Assembly (NCBI RefSeq): GCF_018362995.1
Contig: NZ_CP074372.1
Coordinates: 930,001-994,000, forward strand
Source: Chryseobacterium indologenes
Lineage (GTDB): Bacteria > Bacteroidota > Bacteroidia > Flavobacteriales > Weeksellaceae
DNA length: 64,000 nt
Direction of reading: 5' to 3'
Both the position numbers and the translations under genes were made by a program. This document shows positions 1-9,338 of the stretch, in pieces. Under the pieces are notes generated by a model. That model worked only from the letters and a program-made list of their open reading frames with translations, searched no databases and was not told the DNA's origin. Each line of letters starts with the position of its first letter. The first letter of the stretch is position 1.

Positions 1-316
1 TAAAGGGAAAAGCAAATCCGAAGCTGTAAAAGCTCTGATTGTTCCCGGATCTCAACAGGTAGTTAAACAGATTTATGAGGAAGGTCTGGATAAAATATTC
101 AATGATGCAGGATTTCAGATCCGTCAGCCGGGATGCTCAGCGTGTCTGGCGATGAATGATGATAAAATTCCTGAAGGTGAATATTGTGTTTCCACTTCCA
201 ACAGAAACTTTGAAGGCAGACAGGGACAAGGTTCAAGAACGATTCTTGCCAGCCCGCTTACAGCAGCAAAAGCAGCAATAGAAGGCAAAATTTCAGCCCT
301 TGAAAGTTTAAACTAA
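1..316 (+). CDS. leuC: 3-isopropylmalate dehydratase large subunit, 3' end
   Basis: This is the C-terminal ~104 residues of LeuC; the reading frame enters at base 2 and the gene starts before the window. The large subunit carries the [4Fe-4S] cluster and isomerises 2- and 3-isopropylmalate in leucine synthesis. Visible family features are a [10 protein letters not shown] segment, which contains cysteines of the aconitase-type cluster site, and the conserved NRNFEGRQG stretch near the end. It stops 15 bp before leuD, so leuC-leuD-leuB is almost certainly one transcript. Confidence 0.95.
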   Translation, partial: KGKSKSEAVKALIVPGSQQVVKQIYEEGLDKIFNDAGFQIRQPGCSACLAMNDDKIPEGEYCVSTSNRNFEGRQGQGSRTILASPLTAAKAAIEGKISALESLN

Positions 317-331
317 ACAGATTAACAGTAC

Positions 332-940
332 ATGCAAAAATTAGTAGTTTTAAAATCCCGTGCAGTTCCATTGCCGGCAGAAAATATAGATACAGACCAG
401 ATTATTCCGGCAAGATTCCTGAAAAGTATAGACAGAAAAGGCTTTGGGGAAAACCTGTTCAGAGACTGGAGATTCAATATTCATACAGGAGAACCCAATC
501 CTGATTTTGTTTTAAATAATCCTAAATTCAGTGGTGAAATTTTGGTTGCAGGAAACAATTTCGGTTGTGGAAGTAGCCGTGAACACGCAGCCTGGTCACT
601 GACAGATTATGGATTTAAAGTAATTATTTCCAGTTATTTCGCTGATATTTTCAAAGGAAATGCATTAAATAACGGACTTCTTCCGGTAAAAGTTTCTGAA
701 GAATTTTTAAAAGAAATTTTAGAAGGAATTAATGAAAATCCAGACAATGAGATCGCGATTGATGTTGAATTACAATCCGTAAGCTTTAAAGATACAACGG
801 AGACTTTTGAGATTGATTCCTATAAAAAGATATGTCTGTTGAATGGTTATGATGACATTGATTTTTTAATCAGCAGAAAACAGACGATCACAAATTTTGA
901 ACTAAAGACACAAAAAACAAATGAGCAACAATTATTTTAA
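332..940 (+). CDS. leuD: 3-isopropylmalate dehydratase small subunit
   Basis: 202 residues, normal length for LeuD, the swivelling small subunit that pairs with LeuC. It opens with the family pattern in which an [16 protein letters not shown] stretch (about residues 16-31) is followed by [13 protein letters not shown] (about 74-86), the substrate-binding loop of aconitase small domains. The last ~20 bp overlap the start of leuB in another frame, which suggests translational coupling. Confidence 0.97.
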   Translation: MQKLVVLKSRAVPLPAENIDTDQIIPARFLKSIDRKGFGENLFRDWRFNIHTGEPNPDFVLNNPKFSGEILVAGNNFGCGSSREHAAWSLTDYGFKVIISSYFADIFKGNALNNGLLPVKVSEEFLKEILEGINENPDNEIAIDVELQSVSFKDTTETFEIDSYKKICLLNGYDDIDFLISRKQTITNFELKTQKTNEQQLF

Positions 941-2045
941 AATCGCGGTTCTTCCCGGAGACGGGATTGGCCCGGAAATCATCAGTGAAAGCATTAAGAT
1001 ATTAGATGTTATTGCTGAAGCTTTTCAATGCAAATTCCATTTTGACTATGGATTAATCGGGGCAGAAGCTATTTTCAAGACAGGAAATCCTTTGCCTGAA
1101 GAAACATTAAAGATCTGTAAAGAATCTGATGCCGTACTTTTCGGAGCCATTGGTGATCCGGTTTTTGATAATAATCCTGAGGCGAAAGTAAGACCGGAAC
1201 AAGGCTTACTGAAACTCCGCAAAGAACTGGGTTTATTCGCCAATATCCGTCCTTTGAAAACATATCCGTCCCTGATTGACAAGAGTCCGCTTAAAAGAGA
1301 AATTATTGATGGGGCTGATATTCAGATTTTCAGAGAGTTGGTAAGCGGAATATATTTTGGCGAAAAATTTACAGATTCCGAAGGAGAGTATGCTTATGAT
1401 GTCTGCAAATACAGCCGTGAAGATATTATTCCAATTGCGCATATGGCATTTCAGGAAGCTCAGAAAAGAAAGAAAAAGCTTACCCTTATTGATAAAGCCA
1501 ATGTTCTTGACACTTCAAGATTATGGAGAAAAACATGTCAGGAAATTGCACCGGAATATCCTGATGTACAGCTTGATTATATGTTTGTAGACAATGCCGC
1601 CATGCAGCTGATCCTTAATCCTAAACATTTTGATGTTATTTTGACGGAAAATATGTTTGGAGATATTATTTCAGATGAAGCCAGTGTGATTGGTGGTTCC
1701 ATCGGACTGCTTCCGTCTGCTTCGGTAGGAGAGAAGAATGCTTTATTTGAGCCTATCCATGGATCTTACCCGCAGGCCAAAGGAAAAGGTATTGCAAATC
1801 CTGTGGCTTCTATTTTAAGTGTTGCTATGATGCTGGATCATCTTAATTTACATGCTGCTGCTGAGAAATTAAGACAATCTGTAGAACATGCTATTGAGAA
1901 CAAATATGTTACTATTGATCTTAATACCAAGCAATATTACTCAACAAGTGAAGTGGGAAGCTTTATTGCAGACCATATCAGATATTCCGAAAAATTGTAT
2001 TATAATTTAGAAAATATAAAGATCGGAAAATCAACCATTGTATAG
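921..2045 (+). CDS. leuB: 3-isopropylmalate dehydrogenase
   Basis: 374 residues. It oxidises and decarboxylates 3-isopropylmalate to 2-oxoisocaproate with NAD+. The beta-decarboxylating dehydrogenase signature is clear: LPGDGIGPE near the start, the [10 protein letters not shown] loop around 138-147, [13 protein letters not shown] around 191-203, and the metal/NAD region [17 protein letters not shown] around 244-260. ATG 921 lies inside the leuD end. A strong hairpin follows, so the leucine operon probably ends here. Confidence 0.97.
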   Translation: MSNNYFKIAVLPGDGIGPEIISESIKILDVIAEAFQCKFHFDYGLIGAEAIFKTGNPLPEETLKICKESDAVLFGAIGDPVFDNNPEAKVRPEQGLLKLRKELGLFANIRPLKTYPSLIDKSPLKREIIDGADIQIFRELVSGIYFGEKFTDSEGEYAYDVCKYSREDIIPIAHMAFQEAQKRKKKLTLIDKANVLDTSRLWRKTCQEIAPEYPDVQLDYMFVDNAAMQLILNPKHFDVILTENMFGDIISDEASVIGGSIGLLPSASVGEKNALFEPIHGSYPQAKGKGIANPVASILSVAMMLDHLNLHAAAEKLRQSVEHAIENKYVTIDLNTKQYYSTSEVGSFIADHIRYSEKLYYNLENIKIGKSTIV

Positions 2046-2078
2046 AAAAACAAAAAGTTCAATTAGATAGTTAGAAAG

Positions 2079-2112
2079 AAAAGTTCCGCCTCGTATGAGA
2101 CGGAACTTTTCA
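2079..2112 (+). terminator. Rho-independent terminator after leuB
   Basis: AAAAGTTCCG at 2079-2088 pairs with CGGAACTTTT at 2101-2110 around a 12-nt loop, and T-rich DNA follows. It lies between convergent leuB and the small minus-strand gene at 2136, so it may work in both directions. Confidence 0.8.
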
Positions 2113-2135
2113 ATTATAAAGGCCTGATGGCTCTT

Positions 2136-2321
2136 TTATTTTTTTGTATTATCCGTTTTTCCTGATTTGTTCTTTGAAGATTTCTGAATATCTTCTTTGT
2201 CAATATCAGGCGGATTAGACTTTTTCGATGCAGCAGGAATGTTCTGGAAATCCTGATTTTGCTTTTTAGTTTCTGCAGTATTGGCAGATTCCTTCTTTTT
2301 GGTGTTTCCTTTTGTATCCAT
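2136..2321 (-). CDS. Small, highly charged hypothetical protein (61 aa)
   Basis: 61 residues, dominated by Lys, Asn, Asp, Ser and Gln with no hydrophobic core, membrane span or motif, so probably disordered. Its start is separated by 71 bp from the DUF4230 gene, which ends upstream on the same strand. I do not recognise a function. Coding use looks normal for the window (AAA/AAG-rich), and short Lys-rich proteins of this kind are common in flavobacteria, but a small spurious frame cannot be excluded. Confidence 0.55.
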   Translation of the reverse strand: MDTKGNTKKKESANTAETKKQNQDFQNIPAASKKSNPPDIDKEDIQKSSKNKSGKTDNTKK

Positions 2322-2392
2322 GACTTAAATTTTTAATTTCAAGAATATGGATAATATCATTCAAAGTGTTTGCCAAACGAAAATATTTTATC

Positions 2393-2998
2393 CTAAAGTC
2401 CTAAAATACCAATTTTTCCGGTTTTATCCTCAATAGTATAATTCAGAGCTTTCGCCAAAACAAAAACATTATTCAGGTTTTCCATCAGCTGTTTACGGCC
2501 CTCATTTCTCAGCTGATTCTGATCAATTGATTTTTCTGCCGTTTCTTTAGCTTTTGCGGTAACATTCTTAATATCTTTTTCCGAAATTCTGTTAATGAAA
2601 GAATCATCTAAAGATTGAATTTCAACACTCGGTGTGATTCTGATTTCAGCGTCAGGAAGCTCTGTAATAACCAGTTTTTTGTTGATGGAATCTACTACGA
2701 TCTTCATTTTATTAAGATCATAAGAAACCTGAGCATTGGTCTTTGTATATGTAATAATGCTGTTGCTGGAAACTTCTTTCCCGAATACTTCATAGCCCAT
2801 TTTGGTTTTCTGCATACTGGAAGTGTTCTGTTCCAGCACCACCATCTTATTCATTTTGGAAATCTGATTGGTCAGGATATAATAATCCGACTGTTCAGTT
2901 TTAGTTCCAAGGTTCAGACAGGACTTCAGGCCAAAAAACAGAAGCACCATAGCTCCGGCACCGGCTGCAAAGGACAGTATTGTTCTATAATTTCTCAA
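2393..2998 (-). CDS. DUF4230 family membrane-anchored protein
   Basis: 201 residues. A single N-terminal hydrophobic segment (about 7-27) anchors a domain that should face the periplasm. The pattern of a short Q-rich linker, a beta-rich middle with repeated V/I-x-V strands (about 85-125) and a helical KAKETAEKSI/ENLNNVFVLAKALNY tail (about 150-188) matches DUF4230 proteins as I know them; their role is unknown. It starts 2 bp after the stop of the upstream thioredoxin-like gene, so the two are probably co-transcribed. Confidence 0.75.
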   Translation of the reverse strand: MRNYRTILSFAAGAGAMVLLFFGLKSCLNLGTKTEQSDYYILTNQISKMNKMVVLEQNTSSMQKTKMGYEVFGKEVSSNSIITYTKTNAQVSYDLNKMKIVVDSINKKLVITELPDAEIRITPSVEIQSLDDSFINRISEKDIKNVTAKAKETAEKSIDQNQLRNEGRKQLMENLNNVFVLAKALNYTIEDKTGKIGILGL

Positions 2999-3000
2999 AT

Positions 3001-3564
3001 CTATTTAAAAATTTCTTTAATAACTGAGGAATCGTTCTTTTTAAGGATTTCAACCAAATCTCTTTCAATATAACCTGTAGTAGGCATTTCTACGATTCTT
3101 CCAATCTCTTTTCCATATCTTTTAAGAATAATGGTAGGGACTTTCTGAAGATTATAAAGACTTTCATCCCCGGTAGGAGATTCTTTCTTACGGTTGACGG
3201 CAATAATGTTTAATTTATTTTCCGGATAGTTTACGGCTTCCAATATTTTCATCAGTCTTGGAAAATCTCTGTGGCTGTCTTCACACCATGTCCCCATGAA
3301 AACAATCATATCATAGGTCCCGATTTTCTCTTTTTTCAATTCACTGACTGCTTTTTGGTCAAGGGCATAGTCATCATGCTCCTTTACATACCAATCTGCA
3401 TAAGGAGCTTTTAAAAACTGCTCTTTCAGTTGGTTTCCCAAAAGCATTTTGCCGTCTTTCTGAGTTTCAACTTCACGGTTTACCACTACTTTTTGAGCGC
3501 TAAGCTGTTGTGCAGCTAAAAATAAGCTTGAAAAGGCAACAATATTGGTAATAAATTTTTTCAT
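3001..3564 (-). CDS. Secreted thioredoxin-fold protein with a single-Cys motif
   Basis: 187 residues. Residues 1-24 are a signal peptide (hydrophobic core then LSAQK). The thioredoxin-like core has FMGTWCEDSHRDFPR at about 89-103 and the cis-proline region KVPTIIL later on. The usual CxxC is replaced by WCEDS (Cys94 without its partner), so it is not a classical dithiol oxidoreductase; it could act as a monothiol protein or as a binding fold. It lies in a tight minus-strand run with the MazG-like gene (2 bp) and the DUF4230 gene (2 bp). Confidence 0.75.
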   Translation of the reverse strand: MKKFITNIVAFSSLFLAAQQLSAQKVVVNREVETQKDGKMLLGNQLKEQFLKAPYADWYVKEHDDYALDQKAVSELKKEKIGTYDMIVFMGTWCEDSHRDFPRLMKILEAVNYPENKLNIIAVNRKKESPTGDESLYNLQKVPTIILKRYGKEIGRIVEMPTTGYIERDLVEILKKNDSSVIKEIFK

Positions 3565-3566
3565 AA

Positions 3567-4034
3567 TTATTTCTCGATAATTGATTTTAAATCAGCAGGA
3601 GAGTAGTATTTGTTTTTTAATACTTTATGATCGGCCTGTCTGTAAACGTTAAATTTTTCTCCTGACTTTTCATAAAAAGATTCTACTTCCTTCTCTTTGT
3701 AGAATTCAACGGTTTCCTTTGCCTGCTCTTCATTATCACACGCCTTCGACATATTGGAACGCTGAACTTCGTTGAATAGCTCTACAAATTTGCTGCCAAG
3801 TCCGAATTCCAGCACAGCACCACTCAAAACATACTGAAGATCACATAATGCATCTGCAATTTCTACAATATTATTGTCCGCAATTGCCTGCTTCAGTTCA
3901 TTTAATTCTTCCTGTAAAAGTTCTACTCTAAGATTGCATCTTTCCGGAGAAGGAATTTGCGGGGTATCTAAAATAGGGGCTTTGAAAGTAGTATGGAATT
4001 CTGCTACTTGGTTCAGACTATCAATTTTATCCAT
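3567..4034 (-). CDS. MazG-like nucleotide pyrophosphohydrolase
   Basis: 155 residues from the ATG at 4034. An upstream in-frame ATG at 4055 would add seven residues, but the family-like N-terminus MDKIDSLNQ favours 4034. The all-alpha NTP-pyrophosphatase signature is present: LLQEELNELKQAI then IVEIADALCDLQYV, which gives the ExxE...ExxD Mg2+ ligands. Such proteins hydrolyse nucleoside triphosphates to monophosphate plus pyrophosphate. The exact substrate is not readable; HisE-like or house-cleaning roles are both possible. First gene of the 4034-2393 run. Confidence 0.75.
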   Translation of the reverse strand: MDKIDSLNQVAEFHTTFKAPILDTPQIPSPERCNLRVELLQEELNELKQAIADNNIVEIADALCDLQYVLSGAVLEFGLGSKFVELFNEVQRSNMSKACDNEEQAKETVEFYKEKEVESFYEKSGEKFNVYRQADHKVLKNKYYSPADLKSIIEK

Positions 4035-4300
4035 GAATTTTTTTATTTCCCACAAAGATAGAAAAGGATTTGTAAAATGTGAAATGTACAGAAGGAAATG
4101 TATGAATAAAGAGGTGGGGAGAATTATGATATCAGATTTTGTTCTTATTTTTTTTTGTATTTACATAACCACAGATGACACAGATTTTCACGGATGTTTG
4201 TGTTTAAGCAGAATGATATATTTAATTATGTTTTGAAAATTAAAATCCTTTTATAAATCTAGGGGTTATCTGTGGACAAAATTGAATCTATAAAAATTAA
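4035..4300. other. Intergenic region with a dispersed-repeat-like palindrome
   Basis: No convincing gene. Around 4166-4200 the sequence reads AACCACAGATGACACAG then ATTTTCACGG, and GGGGTTATCTGTGG follows at 4262-4275. The two arms are related in inverted orientation (CCACAGAT/ATCTGTGG). Words of this ACCACAGAT type recur in the terminator at 39524, which fits a dispersed intergenic repeat of this lineage. Confidence 0.4.
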
Positions 4301-4325
4301 AAACCACAATTTAAAATTGTGGTTT
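4301..4325 (-). terminator. Terminator after the TNT-lipoprotein operon
   Basis: AAACCACAATTT at 4301-4312 is followed by its inverted copy ending at 4325, nearly a perfect palindrome, 28 bp downstream of the minus-strand gene ending at 4353. An A/T-rich tail lies beyond it in the minus direction. Confidence 0.7.
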
Positions 4326-4352
4326 GTTTTGAAGTATTTTAATTCTATTCAA

Positions 4353-4772
4353 TTATTTTAATTCTTCATATTTCCAGATGCCTGAAATACTTAATATTGT
4401 CAATCCCGGCTGTTTTTCACCATAGCTAAATACACCAATGTATTTTGAATGACATGATGTGCAGTCAGTACCAAAGTATAAAGTTGGCTGATCATTGACT
4501 GTCAGTTCTCCGAAATGAAGCATTCTTTGGGAAGTTTCATTAACAATTCCATGTTTTAACAATTCACTTTTGGATACTATTTTATCTTCATTGTACAACT
4601 GAAAGATGGGAAATCCTGATTCATAAGGCTTTATCTCAATGGTATTTTCATGACCACAATTACAGCAGGTAAAAGTAGTAATGGCTGAGGGAATAGCTTC
4701 ATCATTAATGAAAGTGCTTTTTGTAACAGAAGCTTTTTTAGTAATACTTATTTTATTTGAAATTGAATGCAT
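4353..4772 (-). CDS. Zinc-ribbon protein, candidate partner/immunity of the TNT lipoprotein
   Basis: 139 residues, no signal peptide, so probably cytoplasmic. Two Cys pairs are visible: CCNCGH at about 35-40 and CTSCHS at about 104-109, separated by ~65 residues, which could form one split zinc ribbon. The end (GIWKYEELK) is soluble in character. The gene starts 10 bp after the TNT-domain lipoprotein and is followed by a terminator, so the two form a bicistronic unit in toxin-then-immunity order. I do not recognise the family; the immunity role is inferred only from position. It could also be an unrelated metal-binding protein. Confidence 0.6.
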   Translation of the reverse strand: MHSISNKISITKKASVTKSTFINDEAIPSAITTFTCCNCGHENTIEIKPYESGFPIFQLYNEDKIVSKSELLKHGIVNETSQRMLHFGELTVNDQPTLYFGTDCTSCHSKYIGVFSYGEKQPGLTILSISGIWKYEELK

Positions 4773-4782
4773 CAGAATAATT

Positions 4783-5496
4783 TTATGGCTGAATAACTGT
4801 GCCTACTAAGTTAGGATATTTTCCGCTTGGACTTTTCTTAATGGTCACTTTTATATAACCTTCTTCTGCCAGCTTATTCCATGTTTTCTGATAACCTGTA
4901 TTGATGTCAATCGGAATTTTCCACATGGTTTGCTTTCCTTTACCCGCCTGGCTGAACCATGGAATGATATCTGCTGTCTGAGTTTTAAACTGCATTGAAT
5001 TATTCAGAACATCAATCTCATAATAGAAATCGTATTTGTCTTCAGGTTGGTTTAATGCTCTTTGGGTAAACGTATAGGTATATCCGTTGATGATAGGACT
5101 TGTAAAACTTCCTCCCAAAGTAGGAACACCTGTACCGTTGTAACTGCCTACAGCTCCGCTGTATCTGTCAAATTTCTGCCCAACCTGTAAAGCAACATCA
5201 TCAACAATATTGTAGCCTCCGTTGGCAGGCGGCCATCCGCCATTTAAATTATTAGCCTTAAAAAGTGATTCCAGCTCGCTCCATTTTCCTCGTTTGTAAA
5301 GATCGTATGCCTGATTTCTGATGGATTGACTTACGCTGTTGTTCGTATCATAAGTTACTGCCAGTTCATCTGCATTTTTGTAGAATACCGTGGTGACATC
5401 GGGATTGATGTCTATTACATCATCATTGTCTGAGCTACAGGCAACCGAGAACGAAGTAATGGCTAAAAAAAAGAGGTACTTAAATAAATGTTTCAT
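4783..5496 (-). CDS. Lipoprotein with a TNT-like NAD glycohydrolase domain
   Basis: 237 residues. A lipobox signal ends at Cys20 (FSVAC) and is followed by SSDNDD, an acidic stretch like the lipoprotein export signal that sends flavobacterial lipoproteins to the cell surface. The rest matches the TNT toxin domain in order: GGWPP (86-90), FDRYSG (109-114), GGSFTSP (128-134), TQRAL (144-148), IIPWFSQAGKGKQ (177-189) and a final LAEEGYIKVTI (209-219). In Mycobacterium tuberculosis TNT a His and a Gln are needed for NAD hydrolysis. The Gln (Q189) is here, but the equivalent of the His seems to be in YDFYYE (155-160), where I see none. Activity is therefore uncertain; the fold assignment is fairly secure. 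Confidence 0.72.
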   Translation of the reverse strand: MKHLFKYLFFLAITSFSVACSSDNDDVIDINPDVTTVFYKNADELAVTYDTNNSVSQSIRNQAYDLYKRGKWSELESLFKANNLNGGWPPANGGYNIVDDVALQVGQKFDRYSGAVGSYNGTGVPTLGGSFTSPIINGYTYTFTQRALNQPEDKYDFYYEIDVLNNSMQFKTQTADIIPWFSQAGKGKQTMWKIPIDINTGYQKTWNKLAEEGYIKVTIKKSPSGKYPNLVGTVIQP

Positions 5497-5915
5497 ATAA
5501 AAAATTTTAAATTGTTTAAAATTATAGAGGTATTAGAAGGGATACCTTTTGAAACATTATTTTCTTTATAAAGATCTTAAGTGAAATATTTATATGAATA
5601 TTATTAATGATTAGTCTGTAACAGGTGTTTCAGAACTTAAATTTGCTTTAATAATACCCTTTTCAGACAGTAAATTATCGAAATATCAATTCACGCCAAA
5701 ATAAATTCAAAAGAAGCAATTGCATCAGGTGTCTGAAAAACGGCCTGGAACTCCCTTAAATACAATCTGGGTAAACGGTACAATAAAATATTGTTATGCG
5801 ATAAATTTAAATTAAAAAACTTTAATATTAGTTATTTTGTTTTAAATAAAATGTTTTTATGAAATTAATTACAATAATAAATGTATTTAATATAATATTT
5901 TACATTTAAAAAAAT
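5497..5915. other. AT-rich intergenic region, no gene seen
   Basis: Over 400 bp without a plausible reading frame. It must hold the promoter of the minus-strand TNT lipoprotein. I could not pick a confident -7/-33 pair because TAnnTTT-like words are frequent in the AT-rich background. Confidence 0.5.
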
Positions 5916-5941
5916 AAAACTGCCCTGTAAAGGGCAGTTTT
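5916..5941 (-). terminator. Terminator after the metalloprotease gene
   Basis: AAAACTGCCCT (5916-5926) pairs with AGGGCAGTTTT (5931-5941) around GTAA, 26 bp beyond the stop of the minus-strand gene at 5968. T runs flank both sides. Confidence 0.85.
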
Positions 5942-5967
5942 TTCACATCGTTTAATTTTAAAAGTTA

Positions 5968-8898
5968 TTAATTTTTAATAAATCTTTTAGATGATTCTCC
6001 AATTTGGATCATATAAGCCCCTTTGATAAGGTTGCTTACGTTCACAGAGCCTCTCTGAAGTTTTCCTGAATCAATTAGTTTTCCACCCATATCGAAGATT
6101 TTATAGTCTTCTGAAGTTGTGTTGGAAATATAAAGGATATCTCTTACAGGGTTTGGATAAAGCTTAATATCTGTGATCAGATCTTTCGTATTCTGAATAT
6201 CTCCTTTTCCTGAAGAAACGATATTAAGGGTGTAATCTTCAACCTGGCCATAAGTGAAAGCTTCACATGATGAAGTAGGGATTGAACTGTATTTCATCAT
6301 TACTCTCATTCTTGTTGACCCAACAGTTGAAGTAGCCGGAATGGTGATAGAACCTGTAACCGGGCTTGTTGTAGATCCGGCTTTTGTCCATGCTAATTCT
6401 CCACTATCTGTAAAGTCTCCATCACCGTTGTAGTCAATATAAACAGCGTATGCTTCGCTATATTTTGTTGATGTCCAAACCGGAGTTATAGAGAGTGTAT
6501 AAGCGCTTCCTCTGGTTACATTGGTAGAAACTGAAGTGAAGTTTTCATAACCTGCAGTTCCAGTAGAAGTATTATTAATAGATCCGAACGTTACATTTCC
6601 AATTCTTTCATCAGCGGTGTTGGATGCCGAAGAAGAGCAATATGAAACGCTTCCTCCTGCAAGAGTGGTAACACTTACTGTATTGCTGGAAACAGAAGCA
6701 TTTCCTGCTGCATCTTTTGCTTTAACAGAGAAAGAATACGTTGTTGATGGAGTAAGTCCTGTTACAGTATAGGTAGTAGAAGCCGTAGAACCAATTAATG
6801 AAGCCCCCTGATATACATCATATCCTGTAACACCTACATTATCAGTAGCACCTGACCAAGAAAGGTTGGTTGTTGTAGCAGTAGTTCCTGAAGCAGCAAG
6901 AGTAGGAGCTGTAGGAGCAACGGTATCAGGAGTTCCGGAACCTGCATTTACAGAAATGTTAGCATTGTTAACATCAAAGAAAATGTGGTTTGATCCTTTT
7001 ACCATAATTCTTCCTGTCGATGTATTGGCATTAGGAATGGTCACTGCCTGTGAACCGTCATTTGGAGTTCCGGCTAATAGAGTAGTCCATGTATTTCCGC
7101 TGTCTGTAGACCAAAGAATGTCAACATTGGCTGTATTTACTCCGTTTGCAGTAGTTCCTGCTACATCCCATGTAATGGTTTGAGAGCTTCCTCCTGCATA
7201 GGTAGTTGCTGAGTTTTGTGAAGTTACCAGGAATGGACCTGCTGTTGAGTTAACTGTAATTACAGCGTCATCGGAATTGTTTCCTGAACCTCCAGCCTTG
7301 TTATCACGAACCGTGAATCTGAAATTCAATGTTCTTGCTACTGAAGAAAGAGCTTCTACAGTGATTTCGGAACCTGCCGTAGTGGTTGCACCTGCTAATA
7401 CAGAAGCCATTCTTGGGAAGTATCTTGCAGGAGAGGTTGTTGGAACCCATGATCTGAAGTTCGGTCCTGAAGCTTTTGTTGCACTGGCTGCTGAACTTGC
7501 TCCTGTTTGAGAAGAAGAAGCATTGTCCATTTGTTCCCAGATATACGTTAAAGAATCTCCGTCGGCATCCGTTCCTGTACCTGTAAGTACAAATGGAGTT
7601 CCTTTTGGAATTGTATAGTCTAAGCCTGCATTTGCTGTCGGAATTGAATTTCCTGTATTTGTATTGACAGAACAAGTTTTAGCTTTGATATTATTGGTGA
7701 TCTGCTGAATGCTTATTGCATGGAAAAATGCATCAGAATGCGGCTGAATATCCTGGCTGGTAATTCCTGCGTACCCCATAATGGTTGATCCTGATCCCGG
7801 TTCCATATTGGCACCTGTTCCTTCATTATTCATAGAGAATGTGTGATTTCCACCGAACTGATGTCCCATTTCGTGAGCCACGTAGTCGATATCAAAATTA
7901 TCTCCTGAAGGAATAGCATCTGCCGGGGAAGTATATCCGCTTCCTTTTGATCCGTTTGTACAGATACAGCCGATACAACCTGCATTTCCTCCACCTCCTG
8001 AAGCTCCGAACAAGTGTCCGATATCATAGTTGGCTTCACCAATTACAGATGTTAAAGTACTTTGTAACTGTGAATTCCAGCTGCTCATTCCTGAAGCGGC
8101 GGAATAAGGGTCTGTGGAAGCATTGGTGTAGATTACAGCGTCATTGTTGGCGATCAAAACCATTCTTGCTGCGAAGTCTTTTTCAAAAACACCGTTTACA
8201 CGGGTCATTGTGGTATTCATTGCAGCTAAAGCCTGAGCTTTTGTACCCCCGAAATAAGTAGTGTATTCTCCGGTACAGGATAGGGCCAGTCTGAATGTTC
8301 TCAGTTTGGCATCATCTGCATTAGGTCTTGCCGCAAGAGCAGAATTGGAAACTCCTTTCTGTGCAGCATCTACAACAGTACATTCAAACTTGTTAAGATC
8401 ATCTTTTTTGTCAGACTTTCTGTATACTACATACGTGGAAAGATCTTTGGTGTAAGGCTCAATGAAAACGGCAGATTTATCACCGTAGATTTCCATTGAT
8501 GACAGTCCAAGCGGAGAAACGCTGAAATAGACTGTAGAATTAGGATCATCCAGACCTTGTCCTACGTAGGATTTGATATCCGGATATTTTGCTGCCAGTT
8601 CAGGGGCAAAATTGGAATTCTCCCTCACTTTAAAATTTTCCATTCTGCCTTCAGAATTTGGAAAAGAAATGATGAGTTCTGATTTTTCGCCTGCAGCCAG
8701 TCTTTTGGGAGCTTTTGATAAAGCATTTTTCAATCCGTCGATGTTTAGGTTGTAAACTTTAGGATTGCTGATACCGGTTTTGTTTTCAAAAACCTCTGAT
8801 GAAGTTTTTCTGGAACCTTCAGACCAAAGACGGTCAGTCTGTGCGAAAGAAATACCCGAGATAAGGAGCATTCCAATCAGCGTTAATTGTTTTTTCAT
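5968..8898 (-). CDS. Secreted reprolysin-type zinc metalloprotease (T9SS cargo)
   Basis: 976 residues from ATG 8898, where a clear signal peptide begins (MKKQLTLIGMLLISG, cleavage after ISFAQ). The frame is open 36 codons further upstream, but that stretch lacks a signal sequence. The zinc site is HEMGHQFGGNH (H342, E343, H346, H352) with a downstream SxMGYA Met-turn, as in metzincins of the M12B-like group. Later come an Ig/PKD-like region, a fibronectin III domain (TWNLSWSGATDN-like, about 580-660), a GEVED-type domain ending QVEDYTLN, and a C-terminal sorting domain (KLYPNPVRDILYIS ... KRFIKN). It should be exported by the type IX system and degrade extracellular protein. Confidence 0.9.
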   Translation of the reverse strand: MKKQLTLIGMLLISGISFAQTDRLWSEGSRKTSSEVFENKTGISNPKVYNLNIDGLKNALSKAPKRLAAGEKSELIISFPNSEGRMENFKVRENSNFAPELAAKYPDIKSYVGQGLDDPNSTVYFSVSPLGLSSMEIYGDKSAVFIEPYTKDLSTYVVYRKSDKKDDLNKFECTVVDAAQKGVSNSALAARPNADDAKLRTFRLALSCTGEYTTYFGGTKAQALAAMNTTMTRVNGVFEKDFAARMVLIANNDAVIYTNASTDPYSAASGMSSWNSQLQSTLTSVIGEANYDIGHLFGASGGGGNAGCIGCICTNGSKGSGYTSPADAIPSGDNFDIDYVAHEMGHQFGGNHTFSMNNEGTGANMEPGSGSTIMGYAGITSQDIQPHSDAFFHAISIQQITNNIKAKTCSVNTNTGNSIPTANAGLDYTIPKGTPFVLTGTGTDADGDSLTYIWEQMDNASSSQTGASSAASATKASGPNFRSWVPTTSPARYFPRMASVLAGATTTAGSEITVEALSSVARTLNFRFTVRDNKAGGSGNNSDDAVITVNSTAGPFLVTSQNSATTYAGGSSQTITWDVAGTTANGVNTANVDILWSTDSGNTWTTLLAGTPNDGSQAVTIPNANTSTGRIMVKGSNHIFFDVNNANISVNAGSGTPDTVAPTAPTLAASGTTATTTNLSWSGATDNVGVTGYDVYQGASLIGSTASTTYTVTGLTPSTTYSFSVKAKDAAGNASVSSNTVSVTTLAGGSVSYCSSSASNTADERIGNVTFGSINNTSTGTAGYENFTSVSTNVTRGSAYTLSITPVWTSTKYSEAYAVYIDYNGDGDFTDSGELAWTKAGSTTSPVTGSITIPATSTVGSTRMRVMMKYSSIPTSSCEAFTYGQVEDYTLNIVSSGKGDIQNTKDLITDIKLYPNPVRDILYISNTTSEDYKIFDMGGKLIDSGKLQRGSVNVSNLIKGAYMIQIGESSKRFIKN

Positions 8899-9338
8899 AT
8901 TAAATACTAAATTTGATTGTGGAATATCAAAGCTAATGAAAAATATATTATGAAAAACAGAATTTTTTAAGAAAAATTTGGAATATTGCCTTAAAATATT
9001 ATGCAATACATTGAATGTAATTGAAAAAGCTTATTAATAAAAGAAAAGTGAAATTGATGAAATGAATTTTAATTGTAAAAAAAATGAAATAGGTGTATTT
9101 TTTTATTAATTCATTAAAATGAGACAATAAAATTTATTAATTATTTAATTATGTATGGATATTAATAGTGAATTGAATTTATAAATGTTATACATTTTGT
9201 TCACAAAAAAGCTGTTTCATTTTTTGAAACAGCTTATTATATTTATATGATCCTCAATACATTTTATCATCACTAGTAGGGGCATAAAGTCCATGAACTT
9301 TATTCCTCGGCTGACCATTCGTATTGGGATTAAAAGAT
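8899..9338. other. AT-rich intergenic region with a terminator at 9209-9235
   Basis: No gene seen. The right part holds a hairpin: AAGCTGTTTCA (9209-9219) against TGAAACAGCTT (9225-9235), with a T run in the minus direction, ending the acyl-CoA dehydrogenase transcript. The left part must carry the metalloprotease promoter. Confidence 0.6.

Noticed and set aside
3874..4236. 120-aa plus-strand frame over the MazG-like gene start
   Set aside because: Its first half is antisense to a clear gene, and its second half is the intergenic repeat region.
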